The notes beneath the pieces are model-generated. The model was not told the DNA's origin and made no database searches. It saw only the letters and a program-made list of their open reading frames with translations. Below are positions 11,901 to 21,685 of a stretch of DNA of 64,000 nt, one piece after another. Numbering within the stretch: position 1 is the first letter of the stretch; the number at the start of each line of letters is the position of its first letter. Origin of the DNA: Pyrrhosoma nymphula (Eukaryota > Arthropoda > Insecta > Odonata > Coenagrionidae); assembly GCA_963573305.1 (NCBI GenBank), contig OY754337.1, forward strand, positions 75,095,094 to 75,159,093, in the 5' to 3' direction. Position numbers and translations under genes: made by a program.

Positions 11901-12013
11901 GATCGGTGAAGATCGCCTCGGTCATTGGAGAGAAGTCGTTCATCGATCTTTCTTTTAAGAGAACTTGCTCTCGGAATTCGATCTCTCACGACCGACCCAT
12001 CACTACTCACGAG

Positions 12014-12488
12014 TCGGAAGGCACTGTCCGTTTAGAAGGGGATGGTGATGCCCTAGCGTATTTTTCGAAGGGATTCTGGTGATGATGATTGGGGGCGGGG
12101 AGGAAATCCCCCACTACCCTGCACGCGCCGACGCGAAAAGGGGTTTCTATTTTTGAGACAGGGGGTGGGAGTGGATCCGCATTCTTCCTCCCCATTGCCC
12201 TCTGCGGAATCCTTATCCTCCTTCCCACCTCAACCCAGCACACAGCATCCGCCCCAAGCATCTTACCACAGCCCTTCCTCCCTCAACCTTGGACTAGTTC
12301 GCCACCCCCGTAAACCCCCCCCCCCCCATATTAGACGGAGAAGAGCTAATAGACCGGGGCCACCCTAAGGGCAGACCGCGATGCTCACCACGCCGCGAAC
12401 AACAAAACAAACAAGCACCTTTTGCCGCCGCGCTACCAAGGCCCGTCATCTTTCCACCCGCGCCATTCTCAAATAAAAATATTTTGTC
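12014..12488. other. GC-rich stretch outside the hAT right end
   Basis: This block is more GC-rich than its surroundings and contains a run of 13 C at 12315-12327 and a gggggcgggg string near 12092. Overlapping frames of 66-84 codons occur on both strands, none recognised. It could be part of an untranslated exon or CpG-rich region, but there is no direct support. Confidence 0.35.
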
Positions 12489-12550
12489 GTAGACTAGTGG
12501 TTATTGTTCTTGATTTCGGGCTAAAAGTGTGCAGGTTCGAGCCTCACATG
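12489..12550 (+). repeat. tRNA-like SINE head
   Basis: An A-box-like tagactagtggtta at about 12490 and the B box GGTTCGAGCCT at 12534-12544 have tRNA spacing. The body that should follow runs into the left arm of the LINE palindrome. There is no complete cloverleaf. Confidence 0.4.
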
Positions 12551-12589
12551 AATGACAGCATTATCACAGAAATACTTCTACTACTACTA

Positions 12590-13165
12590 AGAGCTACACT
12601 ACCTATCGACAAACCTAGTTAAAAGTCTCATTGGTAAATGTTATGGTCTCATCGTTAGCGTGAAAAATGACATTTTAAATCTGCCCGCTCTGCAGTCTAG
12701 TTCCCTAATTTTATTCTCATGATCTGATCTACTGTACTACGAGTATGTCGGATATCGTAAAATATTATTAACGTCGTCAGAGTATAAATCGGTTTGGAAC
12801 TTACATAACAGATTAAGTCTAAATCTGGAACATCTGATCATTTAATCTAATCTTCTTCTCTTTATTTGTGGAAATGTGTGACAGACAGCATTATCATAGA
12901 AACTGTAAATTTCCACAATAAGTTTATTTAACCGACCTAGGCTTCAGCAAAACATTGCTATCAAGATATTAATTTATTAACGACTTAATCGGCGGTCTGA
13001 AAGCAATTCCCATTCCAGTTGCTGCATAAAAATTCATGAAAACAGATTTTATAGTATCAGGCGATAATTTGTGGAAATGTGTGACAGACAGCATTATCAT
13101 ATAAACTGTAAATTTCCATAATAATTTTATGTAACCGACCTAGGCTTCAGCAAAACATTGCCATA
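12590..13165 (-). mobile_element. family-B LINE 3' fragment, left arm of a palindrome
   Basis: The reverse complement aligns through most of its length with 13202-13640 and, for its LINE part, with 17470-17740 (cgaaatcc, agatcagataatgagaata, gggaactagactg blocks). It contains an internal tandem duplication of about 203 bp: the unit starting gtggaaatgtgtgacagac at 12868 recurs at 13071. No open frame survives. It is 5'-truncated relative to the copy at 17.2 kb. Confidence 0.65.
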
Positions 13166-13199
13166 GTCAAGATATTAATATAGTAATCAAGCGTTCATA

Positions 13200-13800
13200 T
13201 GGGCAATGTTTTGCGGATACGTAGGTCGGTTAAATAAACTTGCTGTGGAAATTTACAGTGTTTCTGTGAAAATGCTGTCTGTCACACATTTCCACAAATT
13301 ATCGCCTGATACTCTGAAATCAGTTCTCATGAATGTTAATGCAGCAACTGAAATGGGAATCACTTTCAGACCGCCGATTAAAATTTAGACTAAACCTATT
13401 ACCTATGTAAGTTCCAAATCAATTTATTCTCTGATGAGGTTAATAATATTTTACGAAATCCGGCATGCTACAGTAGATCAGATAATGATAATAAAATTAG
13501 GGAACTAGACTGGAGAACGGACAGATTTAAATTGTCATCATTCCCGCGAACGATAGGAGACCGTAACACCTGCCAATGAGAATTTGAACTAGGTTTGTCG
13601 ATAGGTAGTGTAGCTCCTAGTAAACGTAGTACTCCCTAATACTTGTATTCTTATCTGCTACCTAGTACGTACAGCACGCCGTGCACGTTTTCAGCATAGC
13701 TCTTGAATCTTTGAAGTCCGTTTATGTAATTGCAAAATACATAAATAGTAACGGTCCCTCTGGCAATGGTAACATATCTATAGTGTAGTCCATGCTTGTG
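13200..13800 (+). mobile_element. family-B LINE 3' fragment, right arm of the palindrome
   Basis: Same family in opposite orientation, only about 35 bp from the left arm. From 13345 it follows the 17.47-kb copy (gcagcaactg, gggaatc, tcagaccg) and continues through the 3' untranslated region to about 13800 (catgcttgtg, gcttc, cctcgtgacaagca). The first 140 bp are shared with the left arm but not with the 17-kb copy. Confidence 0.65.
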
Positions 13801-13824
13801 TGGCTTCGCCTCGTGACAAGCACT

Positions 13825-14330
13825 TTGGAAAGCAAGTTAAAATGGCAGCATAACCTATGCTCAGTTAATAAATAGTTACAACTCTCTATATATGCCAATT
13901 TTACAGTTTCTCAACATCTGTAAAGGTTTTCATATTGATTGGTTTCAATTTTTCAGCCATATTAACTGCGACTCTATTTCTAGCAGTGGCAAGTGTTAAT
14001 GCTAAGATATATTTGGGAGTAACTTTGAAAAGCATTTTAAAATGACAGCATAACCTATGCTCAGTTAAGAAATATTTACAACTCTCTGTTGTTCCAAATT
14101 TTACAGTTTCTCTACATCTATAACCTTTTTCATATTGATTGGTTTCAACTTCTCAGCCATGTTAACTGCGACTCTGTTTCTAGCAGTGCATAGATTTAAT
14201 GCTAGGAAATACTTGGTGGAAACTTTGGAAAGCAGTTTAAAATGGCAGCTTAACCTATGCTCAGTTACGAAATATACCTCTCTGTAGTTCCTTAATTTTA
14301 CACCTCTCTGTAGTTCCTTAATTTTACAAT
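13825..14330 (+). repeat. 200-bp tandem repeat, about 2.3 units
   Basis: The string taacctatgctcagtta begins at 13851, 14051 and 14251, a period of exactly 200 bp, and the intervening sequence is clearly related (tcatattgattggttt, gcgactct, tctagcagtg blocks). The third unit is cut short, and a 26-bp direct duplication (acctctctgtagttcctt) follows near 14276-14328. It starts right after the LINE right arm. Confidence 0.8.
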
Positions 14331-14352
14331 TTCCGTGGCAAAGTTTGTTCTA

Positions 14353-14531
14353 ATTGAATATGTAAGTCTTCCGGGTTTCTTTCCGCGTAGATCCATTGTA
14401 CTTGGACTAGAGTTTCGCCGGCGTTGCAATCAGCTTCTTCAGGTCAGTGAAGTGAAGTGGAAATTCGGATTGACCGTTTTATAAACAATGAACCTACGTG
14501 GAAAGGAGCCCGGAAGACTTTACATATTCAA
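14353..14531. mobile_element. fold-back element with hammerhead-like core
   Basis: The arms at 14353-14398 and 14486-14531 are imperfect reverse complements over about 45 bp (attgaatatgtaagtcttcc against ggaagactttacatattcaa, with gcgtag/cctacg further in). The unpaired centre carries a hammerhead-like motif on the minus strand. Inverted pairs of ribozyme-bearing terminal sequences are known from Penelope-like retroelements. No coding sequence is present. Confidence 0.6.
14405..14442 (-). ncRNA. hammerhead-like motif g, conserved core
   Basis: Minus strand: CTGAAGA (complement of 14436-14442), one unpaired A, stem II GCTG/CGGC with a ten-base loop, GAA, stem III ACT/AGT closed by CT, then C17. 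Every invariant core position (C3, G5, A6, G8, A9, G12, A13, A14, the A15.1-U16.1 pair and H17) is present. Stem I is not obvious in the immediate flanks. Confidence 0.6.
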
Positions 14532-15286
14532 ATTTATTAAGCCGCGGAAGCCTCCACACGGATTTTGCTCGAATTGTCTAATGGTATCTCGTAATTCTTC
14601 AATCCATTCCAAGCATTGCTATAGTACAATTGTCTCCAATAATTAAAGTAAATAATATCGAAATTTGTCGTTAAAAATGAGAAATGTCAATGCTTTGATA
14701 ATCCTGGTGTTGTGGTCAGTTACTCGTGGAGATATTTGAGAGCAGGGCCGTTCTCGGTTTGAGTTACCCCTCCACTCTCCAAATAACTCCACCTTTACCA
14801 ATCCTAGCCACCGATGCTTGATGGAGCAGATGGCCTCAGTTTCGGTCTCCTCCTCTTCAAGCCACAATAAAAGAGGGTACGCGGATTGGAAGCCAGGAAT
14901 AGCTCACTCAGAGTTAAATTCTTGCCTAGGAGAAGGAATATCAGTCAACGCGAGTTTGGCATTGATTCCGAGGGATTTTTACCGCTCCAAATTGCATTGT
15001 CATGACCGATTGTGCAGTGATAACATTTTAAATGAAGTACCAGCTGCCAGAACTAAAGGATGTTCTCGAAGATATTACATGCTTGCAATGCTGGTCATAT
15101 ATACTGACAACGTTTGAAACGACTAATATTTCATAACCATTGTAATTCGTTTGCATATTTCAAGTAAACCCATCATAATCAAAATAACACTCAATTTTTT
15201 ACTCTCAAATAACGGAGAGCAGCGAGTTTAATAAATCGTATATTGTCGGGGGTATTATGTGAAATTTCTCCATGATGGAAAGTAAG
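14532..15286. other. no recognised feature
   Basis: The longest frame, 14818-15117 on the plus strand (99 codons, a Ser-rich start), and its partial antisense 14643-14867 have no family that I recognise. A possible exon cannot be confirmed. Confidence 0.35.
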
Positions 15287-15299
15287 TTTTTTTATTCAC

Positions 15300-15332
15300 G
15301 ACCCGGGTTTCAACAGTTTATGTTATCTTCAG
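15300..15332 (-). ncRNA. hammerhead-like motif e1
   Basis: Minus strand: CTGAAGA, one unpaired T, stem II AACA/TGTT around TAAAC, GAA, a loopless palindromic stem III ACCC/GGGT, then C17. The core is complete. Stem I would have only two or three pairs. Confidence 0.6.
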
Positions 15333-15361
15333 GTCCACCTGAAGACACCTGAAGAGGACAC

Positions 15362-15394
15362 TTGAAGATGACATAAACTGTTGAAATCCGGGTC
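15362..15394 (+). ncRNA. hammerhead-like motif e2, core base lost
   Basis: The opposing copy reads TTGAAGA, stem II ACA/TGT, GAA, ATCC/GGGT, C. C3 has become T, which should abolish cleavage because C3 pairs with G8 in the active site. Confidence 0.55.
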
Positions 15395-15810
15395 GTGAGT
15401 AAAAAAAACACAGTGAAATTCGCAGTTTGTTCTTTTCCAGGATGTTTAATACTGATTTTACGTATCCAATGCTATCACAATAGTTATCCCTGGGAATATC
15501 ATTTTGTTCTTATTTCATTTATCTGAATATTAGCTAATGAGGACATATTTCTTTTCTCTTAGTCAAAATTAGACCTAACTCTTAAGTAGGGTATTTTAAT
15601 TTTTTTATTTCAAAGAGCTGGTTTTAATTACATCACGCGGCAATCCTAAAAACATATCTCATGTTTCATCTCCAACACTCATCGTATACATCCCTTTTCC
15701 TTCAGAAACTCCTGAATGAATACGTACCTAGTAATAATCCGTAAGACCGAACACGTCACGGTTTACCACTATCTTCTCTTTTTTTCCGGTGCTATTTCCG
15801 CTTAGCAAAC

Positions 15811-16180
15811 GGGGGGTTATTTTGTAAATTCACATAAGTGAGAATACGTCATAAAATGTGAAAAATTACGTCATTTTTCGTATTTCAACTCCGCCACCCA
15901 GGTGGCGTGACCATCTTCGGCTCTCAAGTGGTGAACTACCATGCTGGTCTATTCATTTGACTCATCCGCTCTTTCGACTCTTGATCCGTATCTTTCGACT
16001 CTTGATCCATTTCATTTGGCTCCGCATTTCATTAGTTCCATCTCACCTTTCGTTAGGAACGTGAAATGGAGCCACCATCGGAACTTGGCCTATCGGGAGC
16101 CGATCATCATGAGAGCGAAAAGGATCTCCCGTCTTCCCGCAAAGAGTCGTTAAAAAGGTGAGATTACAAAATAATCCCCC
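15811..16180. mobile_element. 370-bp MITE-like element with 23-bp terminal inverted repeats
   Basis: The left end gggggttattttgtaaattc and the right end, reverse complement of 16157-16180, gggggattattttgtaatct are near-identical inverted termini. The inside has a short tandem duplication (tttcgactcttgatcc at about 15976 and 15995) and no coding sequence. No convincing target duplication was found, so the superfamily is open. Confidence 0.6.
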
Positions 16181-17160
16181 TGAACGCAAAACTCTGCCGC
16201 AATACAACACATACATGGGTACACGAAAACATATATTTACTTCTAAATTGACTATAAAATAAGATTGACGTAGCATTCATTCAAACAGTAATAATCACAA
16301 AATCGGGCTATAAAGTTCTTTCATTGGCTCTCAGAAATATTAATTCTTAGTGCGTTAAGATCGAGCTCAAACTTAGGCTGTTGAAATAATCTTTAATACA
16401 CGTCTAGCGAAATAAACACATCAACGTCATTTCCATAGGATGAGGGGAGTTGATATAAAGTTAGGGGATGAAGAAAAGTGTTTGGACATATAGATAACTT
16501 CAGACCTATCGAGGAGTAATCACATTCAGACCATTTGCGGAACTATATTAAAGAGTGGGGATTTATAGAGCAAATACATTAAAAGCCTTCGGACGAAAAA
16601 TCCAAACAGAGATTTCACTACACTCGTTTATTTTCATCAAAATTACGCTTCTAAGATTCGGGGTCCATCAGTGAAATATATCATTCTAGAGCTCAACAAA
16701 ATATCAAGGGTAGCAGTGCGTTTTATTTTATAATATCTTTTTTAAATAAAAATACGCTTTTACAAAAATTTCACTAAAAAATGAGAAAATAACTTTTGTA
16801 GACAGCCACATAATCTATTGAAATTTTCTTCCATTTTTTTCTATTTTAGTAGCTTCTCGGATGAATAAAGGGATATAATACTTTTCTTTGGCCAAGACTT
16901 GTGCATCACATCATTATTTGATATCCCGGGCTAGAGAAGGCATGCTCTGCGAATGCTGACTGCACGCAGTGCTTGTTTTTTAGAGCCCTGTGGTGCTCGT
17001 TCAATAGAGATGGCGGGCACAGACTCCACAACACCTGGAAAAAAGACTTCTGAATGGAGACGCGCCAAATCCAGGGTCTTCGACGATGATTGGCCACGCT
17101 ACCGTAAGGCCACCATTCGGACCTGATCTGAACATACACAACTGCCAATTAATGACTGCA
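16181..17160. other. AT-rich, no recognised gene
   Basis: One minus-strand frame of 80 codons (16906-17148) is not recognised. No repeats shared with other parts of the window were found. Confidence 0.35.
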
Positions 17161-18075
17161 GACTTGGTTATATACCTCGGAGCTCACTTAATAGTGATCT
17201 CCCGTGGGGTAAACATATTCGGGAAGTTACCAGCCAAGCTAATCGTTTAATCGTTAATAAATTGGTATTTGTCTAAAGAGTACTTGGCAAGTGTAACGAT
17301 AAAGTTAGGGAAATCAGCTACTTCTCCCTTGTTATACCCCACTTGGAATACGCTGCGAGTATTTTGGTCCCTTATGAGGTAGGCTTAAAAACCGAGTTAC
17401 GACGCGTGCAGAGAAGATCTGCAAGATACGCTAAAGGCCGTTATGATAATTTCGTTAATGTTACTGATATTTTGCAGCAACTGGGATGGGAATCGCTGTC
17501 AGACCGTTGCGTCGGTTAAAATTTAGACAGTATATTATGTAAGTTACAAACCGATTTGTTTTTCGACGACATTAATATAATTTTACGAAATCCAACATGC
17601 TACGGTAGATCAGATAATGAGAATAAAATTAGGGAGCTAGACTGCAGAACGGACAGATTTGAAAAGTAATTTTTCCGCGACTGACCATAACAGCTGCCAA
17701 TGAGATTTTTAACTCGATTTGTCGATAGGAATTGTAGCTAGTTAGTTAGTTGATTTACTCCCTAATATTTGTATGTTTATTTGCTACATAGTACTCACAG
17801 CACGCCGTTCAAGCTTTTGGTATAACTCTTGTGTATCTGTCCATTTATGTAGTTGCAAAATACTAACTGCCCTTCTTATGTTGGTAGCAAACCTAGGGTG
17901 TAGTGCATGCTTGTGAGGCTTCACCTCCTGACAAGCATTAGCGCTTTATGCTAATGCATCTATAGTCGCTGTTGCATTAACTTGAATAGGGTATAGTGTA
18001 ATACATTTTAGTGACTACTCACCCCCTGTCACGCACCTTCGAGATGGCTTGCAGGGTATTTTGTAGATGTAGATG
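17161..18075 (+). mobile_element. family-B LINE, 5'-truncated copy
   Basis: It comprises a decayed reverse-transcriptase C-terminus (17170-17680) followed by an approximately 400-bp 3' region ending ttgtagatgtagatg at about 18061-18075. The same terminal (tgtagatg)-type ending, preceded by a conserved gcttgc-ggggta block, ends the minus-strand copy at 26499. This copy is the reference for the two palindrome arms at 12.6-13.8 kb. Confidence 0.7.
17170..17680 (+). pseudogene. LINE reverse-transcriptase C-terminal remnant
   Basis: In pieced frames the translation shows YLGAHL near 17173, DLPWGKHIREVTSQANR near 17196, a VIPHLEYAASILVPY string near 17330, ELRRVQRRSARYAKGRY near 17390, then VNVTDILQQLGWESLSDR near 17455. 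The pattern 'YLG..l..dl.W..Hi', 'P.LEYas..w', 'VQRRaaR', 'l..L.W.sL..RR' is the thumb and C-terminal region of CR1/L2/Jockey-like LINE reverse transcriptases. Frame breaks and stops (near 17183, 17276 and 17518) make it non-functional, and the endonuclease and catalytic palm are missing. Confidence 0.7.
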
Positions 18076-18080
18076 AAGAT

Positions 18081-18960
18081 GTGGCTACGAAACGTCATCA
18101 CCATCAAGATAACCCTGACACAGCGAAACCCGGAAACCATGGAAATGCCTGCACTACAGCGTTGCGAAAGCCTCAAGCAAATTGTTTAGAAGTAGATATA
18201 AGTAAACGTCGACGCCACCGATGCTTGAATGTGAAGCGATCCAAAGTGAAGTTGTGCGATCGAGACGAATTTTACTCCCGAGTCTCCCGAATGCAAACCT
18301 GGCCTTCGCGCATGTTAGTCACTGGAAACAGCGCACGCCGCTCAAACTTTAGTACCTCGACATCCCATGGTTGCAAGCGAGGCAAAGGACATCATCATCG
18401 ATAAGAAAACCCTTTGACGACGCTTCCCGCCCCGCGGATGAAGGCGCAATTCCCCTGGCGAATGCACAAAGCACGAACCGCCTTCTCATTGCTTGCCGTC
18501 TTCCAGCGCGGGGGCGTTCTGCTGGTGAGTTGTTGACGGGCGAAAATTGCGGAGAGACTAGCGTGTTCATTAGGAAAGAAAGGAGAGTGGGTAGAGAAGG
18601 AGAAGAAGGTGTTTTCTTTTCCAGCTGAGATACTTTGTGTACCCGCCGCTAGTTCCTTCAAGGAAACGCCAAGGCGCGCCAATTGGAAGACTAACGCACT
18701 ACTGCACATCTGCCTCGCTCAGGAACTCAAAACAACGAGAATTGTTTTGCGCAGGAAGAAATGACCAGACAATGAAACAGGAGGGAGGTGGCAGGGCTGT
18801 TAATCCCGACTCCTTTCGCAATAGACGCCGAAGTGAGATTCTCCGCCGACTGAAGACAACACAGAACAATCCCCACACATTATGGACCGAGCCGAAATTA
18901 CCTGATGGTAAAGTTATGTGGAAACAAATTTTCAAGGAATTCGGGTAAAAGAAAACAAAC
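18081..18960. other. GC-richer block with overlapping frames, unassigned
   Basis: Frames of 70-107 codons overlap on both strands (18081-18404 and 18637-18948 plus, 18395-18709 minus). None carries a domain that I know and none is clearly preferred. The basic, Arg-rich compositions fit GC-rich noncoding DNA as well as an exon. Confidence 0.3.
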
Positions 18961-20565
18961 ATTTAAGTTCAAAACTTGATAGTTTTGCTCACTCCGTATC
19001 CCACCACTGCAAAATATATTTCAAGGAAAGCAGGTTTTAACTATCCCGTATGTCGGCAATATGTTTTCAAACATCTCTGCAAATGTTTCCGCCTTCCAGA
19101 ACTTATTTTTACTGCTTGTTTGGCACCCTGTTCTAAAATAAATACTCAATCTACTTACAAATAAAGACCCTACCGTTTTGCAAAACGTCATCGTCTATGG
19201 TGTGAATGCAGATAAAATCATTCAGCAGAGAATTGATTGGAGTATAGAACGACAACGTTGCTCCATCCCGTATCTCCCTCGATATCGTAGATTCAGATAT
19301 GAAGGATGTCTCAGCAGATATCAAAACTCAATTATAAAATACCGAGAGTATAATCATTGCATGTTTGCTTTGTTATGATCGGAAGACGTTTGATCGTACA
19401 TATTCTAATGGAACTACTTCCGAATGTTTTCAATTGATGTATTTTTCTTTCACCGGGAATTATTAATCACTGCCGTGTTCTCCTCTGCGAGCAACTCCTC
19501 ACAAGTTATACTCACGTTAAGCCCTGCAGTATTTTGAATCAATCCTATTGATGCTATTGAATTGAAGCTATAATTTGCTCGCTGAGTAGATGGTGGGAAA
19601 GGGATTAAAATGACCTGATTTGGAAATTAGATTAGGCGAGTAGATGATCCGCAGACTCAAGAATTATAGAGTCACCAATCTTAAGGTGTGTAGTAATTAC
19701 TAGGCACTCCATAAGATTATTGCTGAGTAATTAATAGCATTATACAAAAGAAAAAGCAATTGATTACATTCTCATGAAGTATAAATTATTTTGATTTGGT
19801 GCCTGAAAACAATCGAATTAGCAAAAGGTGCAGGCCTAAATTTAAATAATATTTTATTCCCTAACACAGCACTGTTTCCTAAAAATAATATTGAGCATTT
19901 AATAATTTGACTTGGTTGCTTGTTAACTGCTTTCGCTGATTGGTTAGGAATATTGGTCATTTGCAGAATAATATGGACGAAGGTCGATAATGAAGTTGGG
20001 ACTGAATTATTGATTAAGAGAGAGAGGAATAAGACACGAGTGGAGAAGGGTGATAAATATATACTTGTATAAATGGAGTAACCGTTAGGTACGTATGTAA
20101 AATGAGGGATTATATTAGGTGATATCCTTGGATTGGGGACCAGAGAAAATTATATTAATTGGCCATGTCAAGACTGATTTAGGGTAAAAAAGCAATCCGT
20201 GTCCAAGAAAATGAGCATTTGAATTAGGAATTTGGAAGGATTGAGAATGACGATCTTGAGAAATTGATCCTAATGTAGAGAACGGATGAAAGTAGCAAGG
20301 ATTTTGAAAAGTACATTTGTAAACGAGCTGCTATGCACTATTGAAAGAGACTAATTATTTTCTTTAAGCTGATAATCTAACGAGTGAGGCCCCTGACGAA
20401 AATTACGAGTTGGCTGAAAAAAGGAGTTATAATTAGATGGAATTGGGGACCAAACAATTATTCATTCTATGGCATCTCGTCTCGTAATGTGCTTAAATTC
20501 TGAGAAAATGCAAATCGCTCAACCATCCGAGACAATTCTTAATCCATCAAACATACGCGTGGATC
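18961..20565. other. AT-rich, no recognised gene or repeat
   Basis: Frames are at most 66 codons. A run of short purine-rich sentences (19960-20440) gives no repeat or coding signal that I can support. Confidence 0.35.
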
Positions 20566-21111
20566 ATGGAACAATCTCTGCTTGAGCATATTCAAAAACT
20601 CTCGAAGACTTCAGGTAGTTTGAATGAAAAATCACTTCACCTAGATTTTGATCCATTTGACCTCATTTTAAAGATGAAACTACCATCATTCCAATGGTAT
20701 CAAAATACTAACCTCTTGCTGATCTACTTTTGGTGCAATTTGCTTAAAAATACAAGTTGTTTTACATGGAATAGATTACGGATTTGCGCTCCAGAGGGAG
20801 AATATTGAAAAAACTAGGAATTTATAACACAGATTTTGTAAATAAAAATAAAGATGTGTAGTTTGTATGTTTTCTCAACTATTCGAAAAAATAAATTAAT
20901 TACTTACCGCAGTAGTTTTTACAGAATCGACTGAATTTTACAGAATACTGTCGTACGGCGTGAAAAAATGAGTCAATCTAGAGACTTAAGTCGATATATT
21001 TATTTAATTACTGAGAATTTTTGTCATTTATAAATAGTTTCTATAATTTTGCGCTATTGATGTTACAATACTTCTTGCAGACGCTGAGATTAAAAAATTA
21101 AATTTATGTGT
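20566..21111 (+). repeat. repeat X, copy 2, left part
   Basis: Colinear with 45735-46245: shared blocks include aaaaatcacttca, gagggagaatatt, tgttttctcaacta, tgtcgtacggcg, aatgagtcaa and aattactgagaatttt. The homology stops where a (TA)n tract begins, and the missing right end reappears at 25687. Confidence 0.6.
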
Positions 21112-21119
21112 ATATATAT

Positions 21120-21124
<5 letters not shown>

Positions 21125-21166
<42 letters not shown>
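21125..21166. repeat. (TA)n microsatellite 1
   Basis: Uninterrupted alternating AT of about 42 bp at the left edge of the nest. Confidence 0.95.
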
Positions 21167-21170
<4 letters not shown>

Positions 21171-21349
21171 AGACTTACAGGAGGTAGGAGAAAGAGATAA
21201 AGATAAAGAATTTGTTCTTACGGGAACGTTTCGGACCGGTTGGTCCTTCATCAACTTTAGAAGTCTAAAGCTGAGGAAGACTAATTAGACTAATACTAGA
21301 ATTATTTATCTATATCTCTTTCTCCTACCTCCTGTAAGTCTTATTTTAT
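21167..21349. mobile_element. fold-back element with about 40-bp inverted arms
   Basis: The arm at 21167-21208 (aagacttacaggaggtagg, then agaaagagat) is matched in reverse complement at 21305-21349 with few differences. Between them lies a hammerhead-like core on the minus strand. The left edge touches (TA)n microsatellite 1, and the right edge leads into a 35-bp block and (TA)n microsatellite 2. Confidence 0.6.
21225..21254 (-). ncRNA. hammerhead-like motif d, C3 changed
   Basis: Minus strand: TTGATGA, one unpaired A, a perfect five-pair stem II GGACC/GGTCC with an AACC loop, GAA, ACGT and T17. Stem II and the 3' core are excellent, but the first core base is T in place of C. Confidence 0.55.
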
Positions 21350-21381
21350 GTATTTTTGGCCAATTGGCGAATATTTCAAAA

Positions 21382-21383
<2 letters not shown>
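21340..21383 (+). repeat. direct repeat flanking block, copy 1
   Basis: The block tcttattttatgtattttt, then ggccaattggcg and tttcaaaagaa recurs at 21831-21880 with two or three changes, in both cases directly before a (TA)n tract. It may be a terminal sequence of one element family that inserted twice into TA repeats. Confidence 0.65.

Positions 21384-21450
<67 letters not shown>
21384..21450. repeat. (TA)n microsatellite 2
   Basis: About 67 bp of pure alternating TA. Confidence 0.95.
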
Positions 21451-21452
<2 letters not shown>

Positions 21453-21453
<1 letters not shown>

Positions 21454-21508
21454 GGTAGCACACCTGACCGGCAATTGGGAGATCCGGGTTCGAATCCCGG
21501 CTAAGGTG
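21453..21508 (+). repeat. tRNA-like sequence (SINE head)
   Basis: An A-box-like tggtagcacacctg (about 21453) and the B box GGTTCGAATCC (about 21487-21497) flanked by a five-base TΨC-like stem (CCGGG/CCCGG) are present. The 5' half is too short for a normal acceptor and D arm because the (TA)n tract replaces it, so this is a truncated tRNA-derived SINE and not a tRNA gene. Confidence 0.55.
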
Positions 21509-21685
21509 AAATTTTTTTCTGTCTGGATTTGACTCATTTTCATCTTCCCCACCAAACCCTGTGTTCGTCCTTTTATGTGTTCCTATCCAATTCCATTTCC
21601 TATGAATGTATGAATTTATTCGCGCCTTTGAGCGTCATTTTTCGAATGATTGAGTATATATATATTTATCGAGTATATATATATA

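Larger units (their letters stand above)
5112..12005. mobile_element. 6.9-kb hAT-like element without visible transposase
   Basis: The 8-bp string ctcacgag lies at 5104-5111 and 12006-12013. Immediately inside, the left end begins tagtgatgggcaaagtcgg and the right end, in reverse complement, begins tagtgatgggtcggtcg. A TAGTGATGGG-type terminus with an 8-bp target duplication is diagnostic of the hAT superfamily (established knowledge). Both subterminal regions are rich in CGATC/GATCG motifs, possible transposase sites. No long open frame or hAT motif is visible across the interior, so it is either non-autonomous or heavily decayed. A 5S-derived SINE (8123-8495) and a hammerhead-like motif (8940-8974) are nested inside. 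Other parts of the interior (6300-8100, 9000-11850) are AT-rich and unassigned; frames there are below 85 codons apart from those falling on the SINE. Confidence 0.75.
15287..15407. mobile_element. inverted pair of hammerhead-bearing arms
   Basis: Arms at 15287-15333 and 15360-15407 are nearly exact reverse complements (ttcacgacccgggtttcaac against gttgaaatccgggtcgtgag), separated by 26 bp containing further cctgaag copies. Each arm carries a hammerhead-like core reading outward from the centre of symmetry. The compact form resembles a rearranged pair of Penelope-type terminal sequences. Confidence 0.65.

Noticed and set aside
13825..14330. CRISPR-like array
   Set aside because: The units are 200 bp and similar throughout, with no short repeat plus unique spacer pattern; the genome is eukaryotic.
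18071..18096. ATGAAGA...GAAACGTC, resembling a hammerhead 3' core
   Set aside because: C3 is A, stem II would have only two pairs, and the 5' half belongs to the LINE B terminal repeat. Possibly a truncated copy, but not supportable.
18637..18948. Possible exon in the GC-rich block (103 codons)
   Set aside because: No recognised domain, and competing frames of equal length on the other strand; nothing decides between them.
20566..20808. 80-codon plus-strand frame at the start of repeat X copy 2
   Set aside because: The frame is not kept in the other repeat X copies, so it is incidental.
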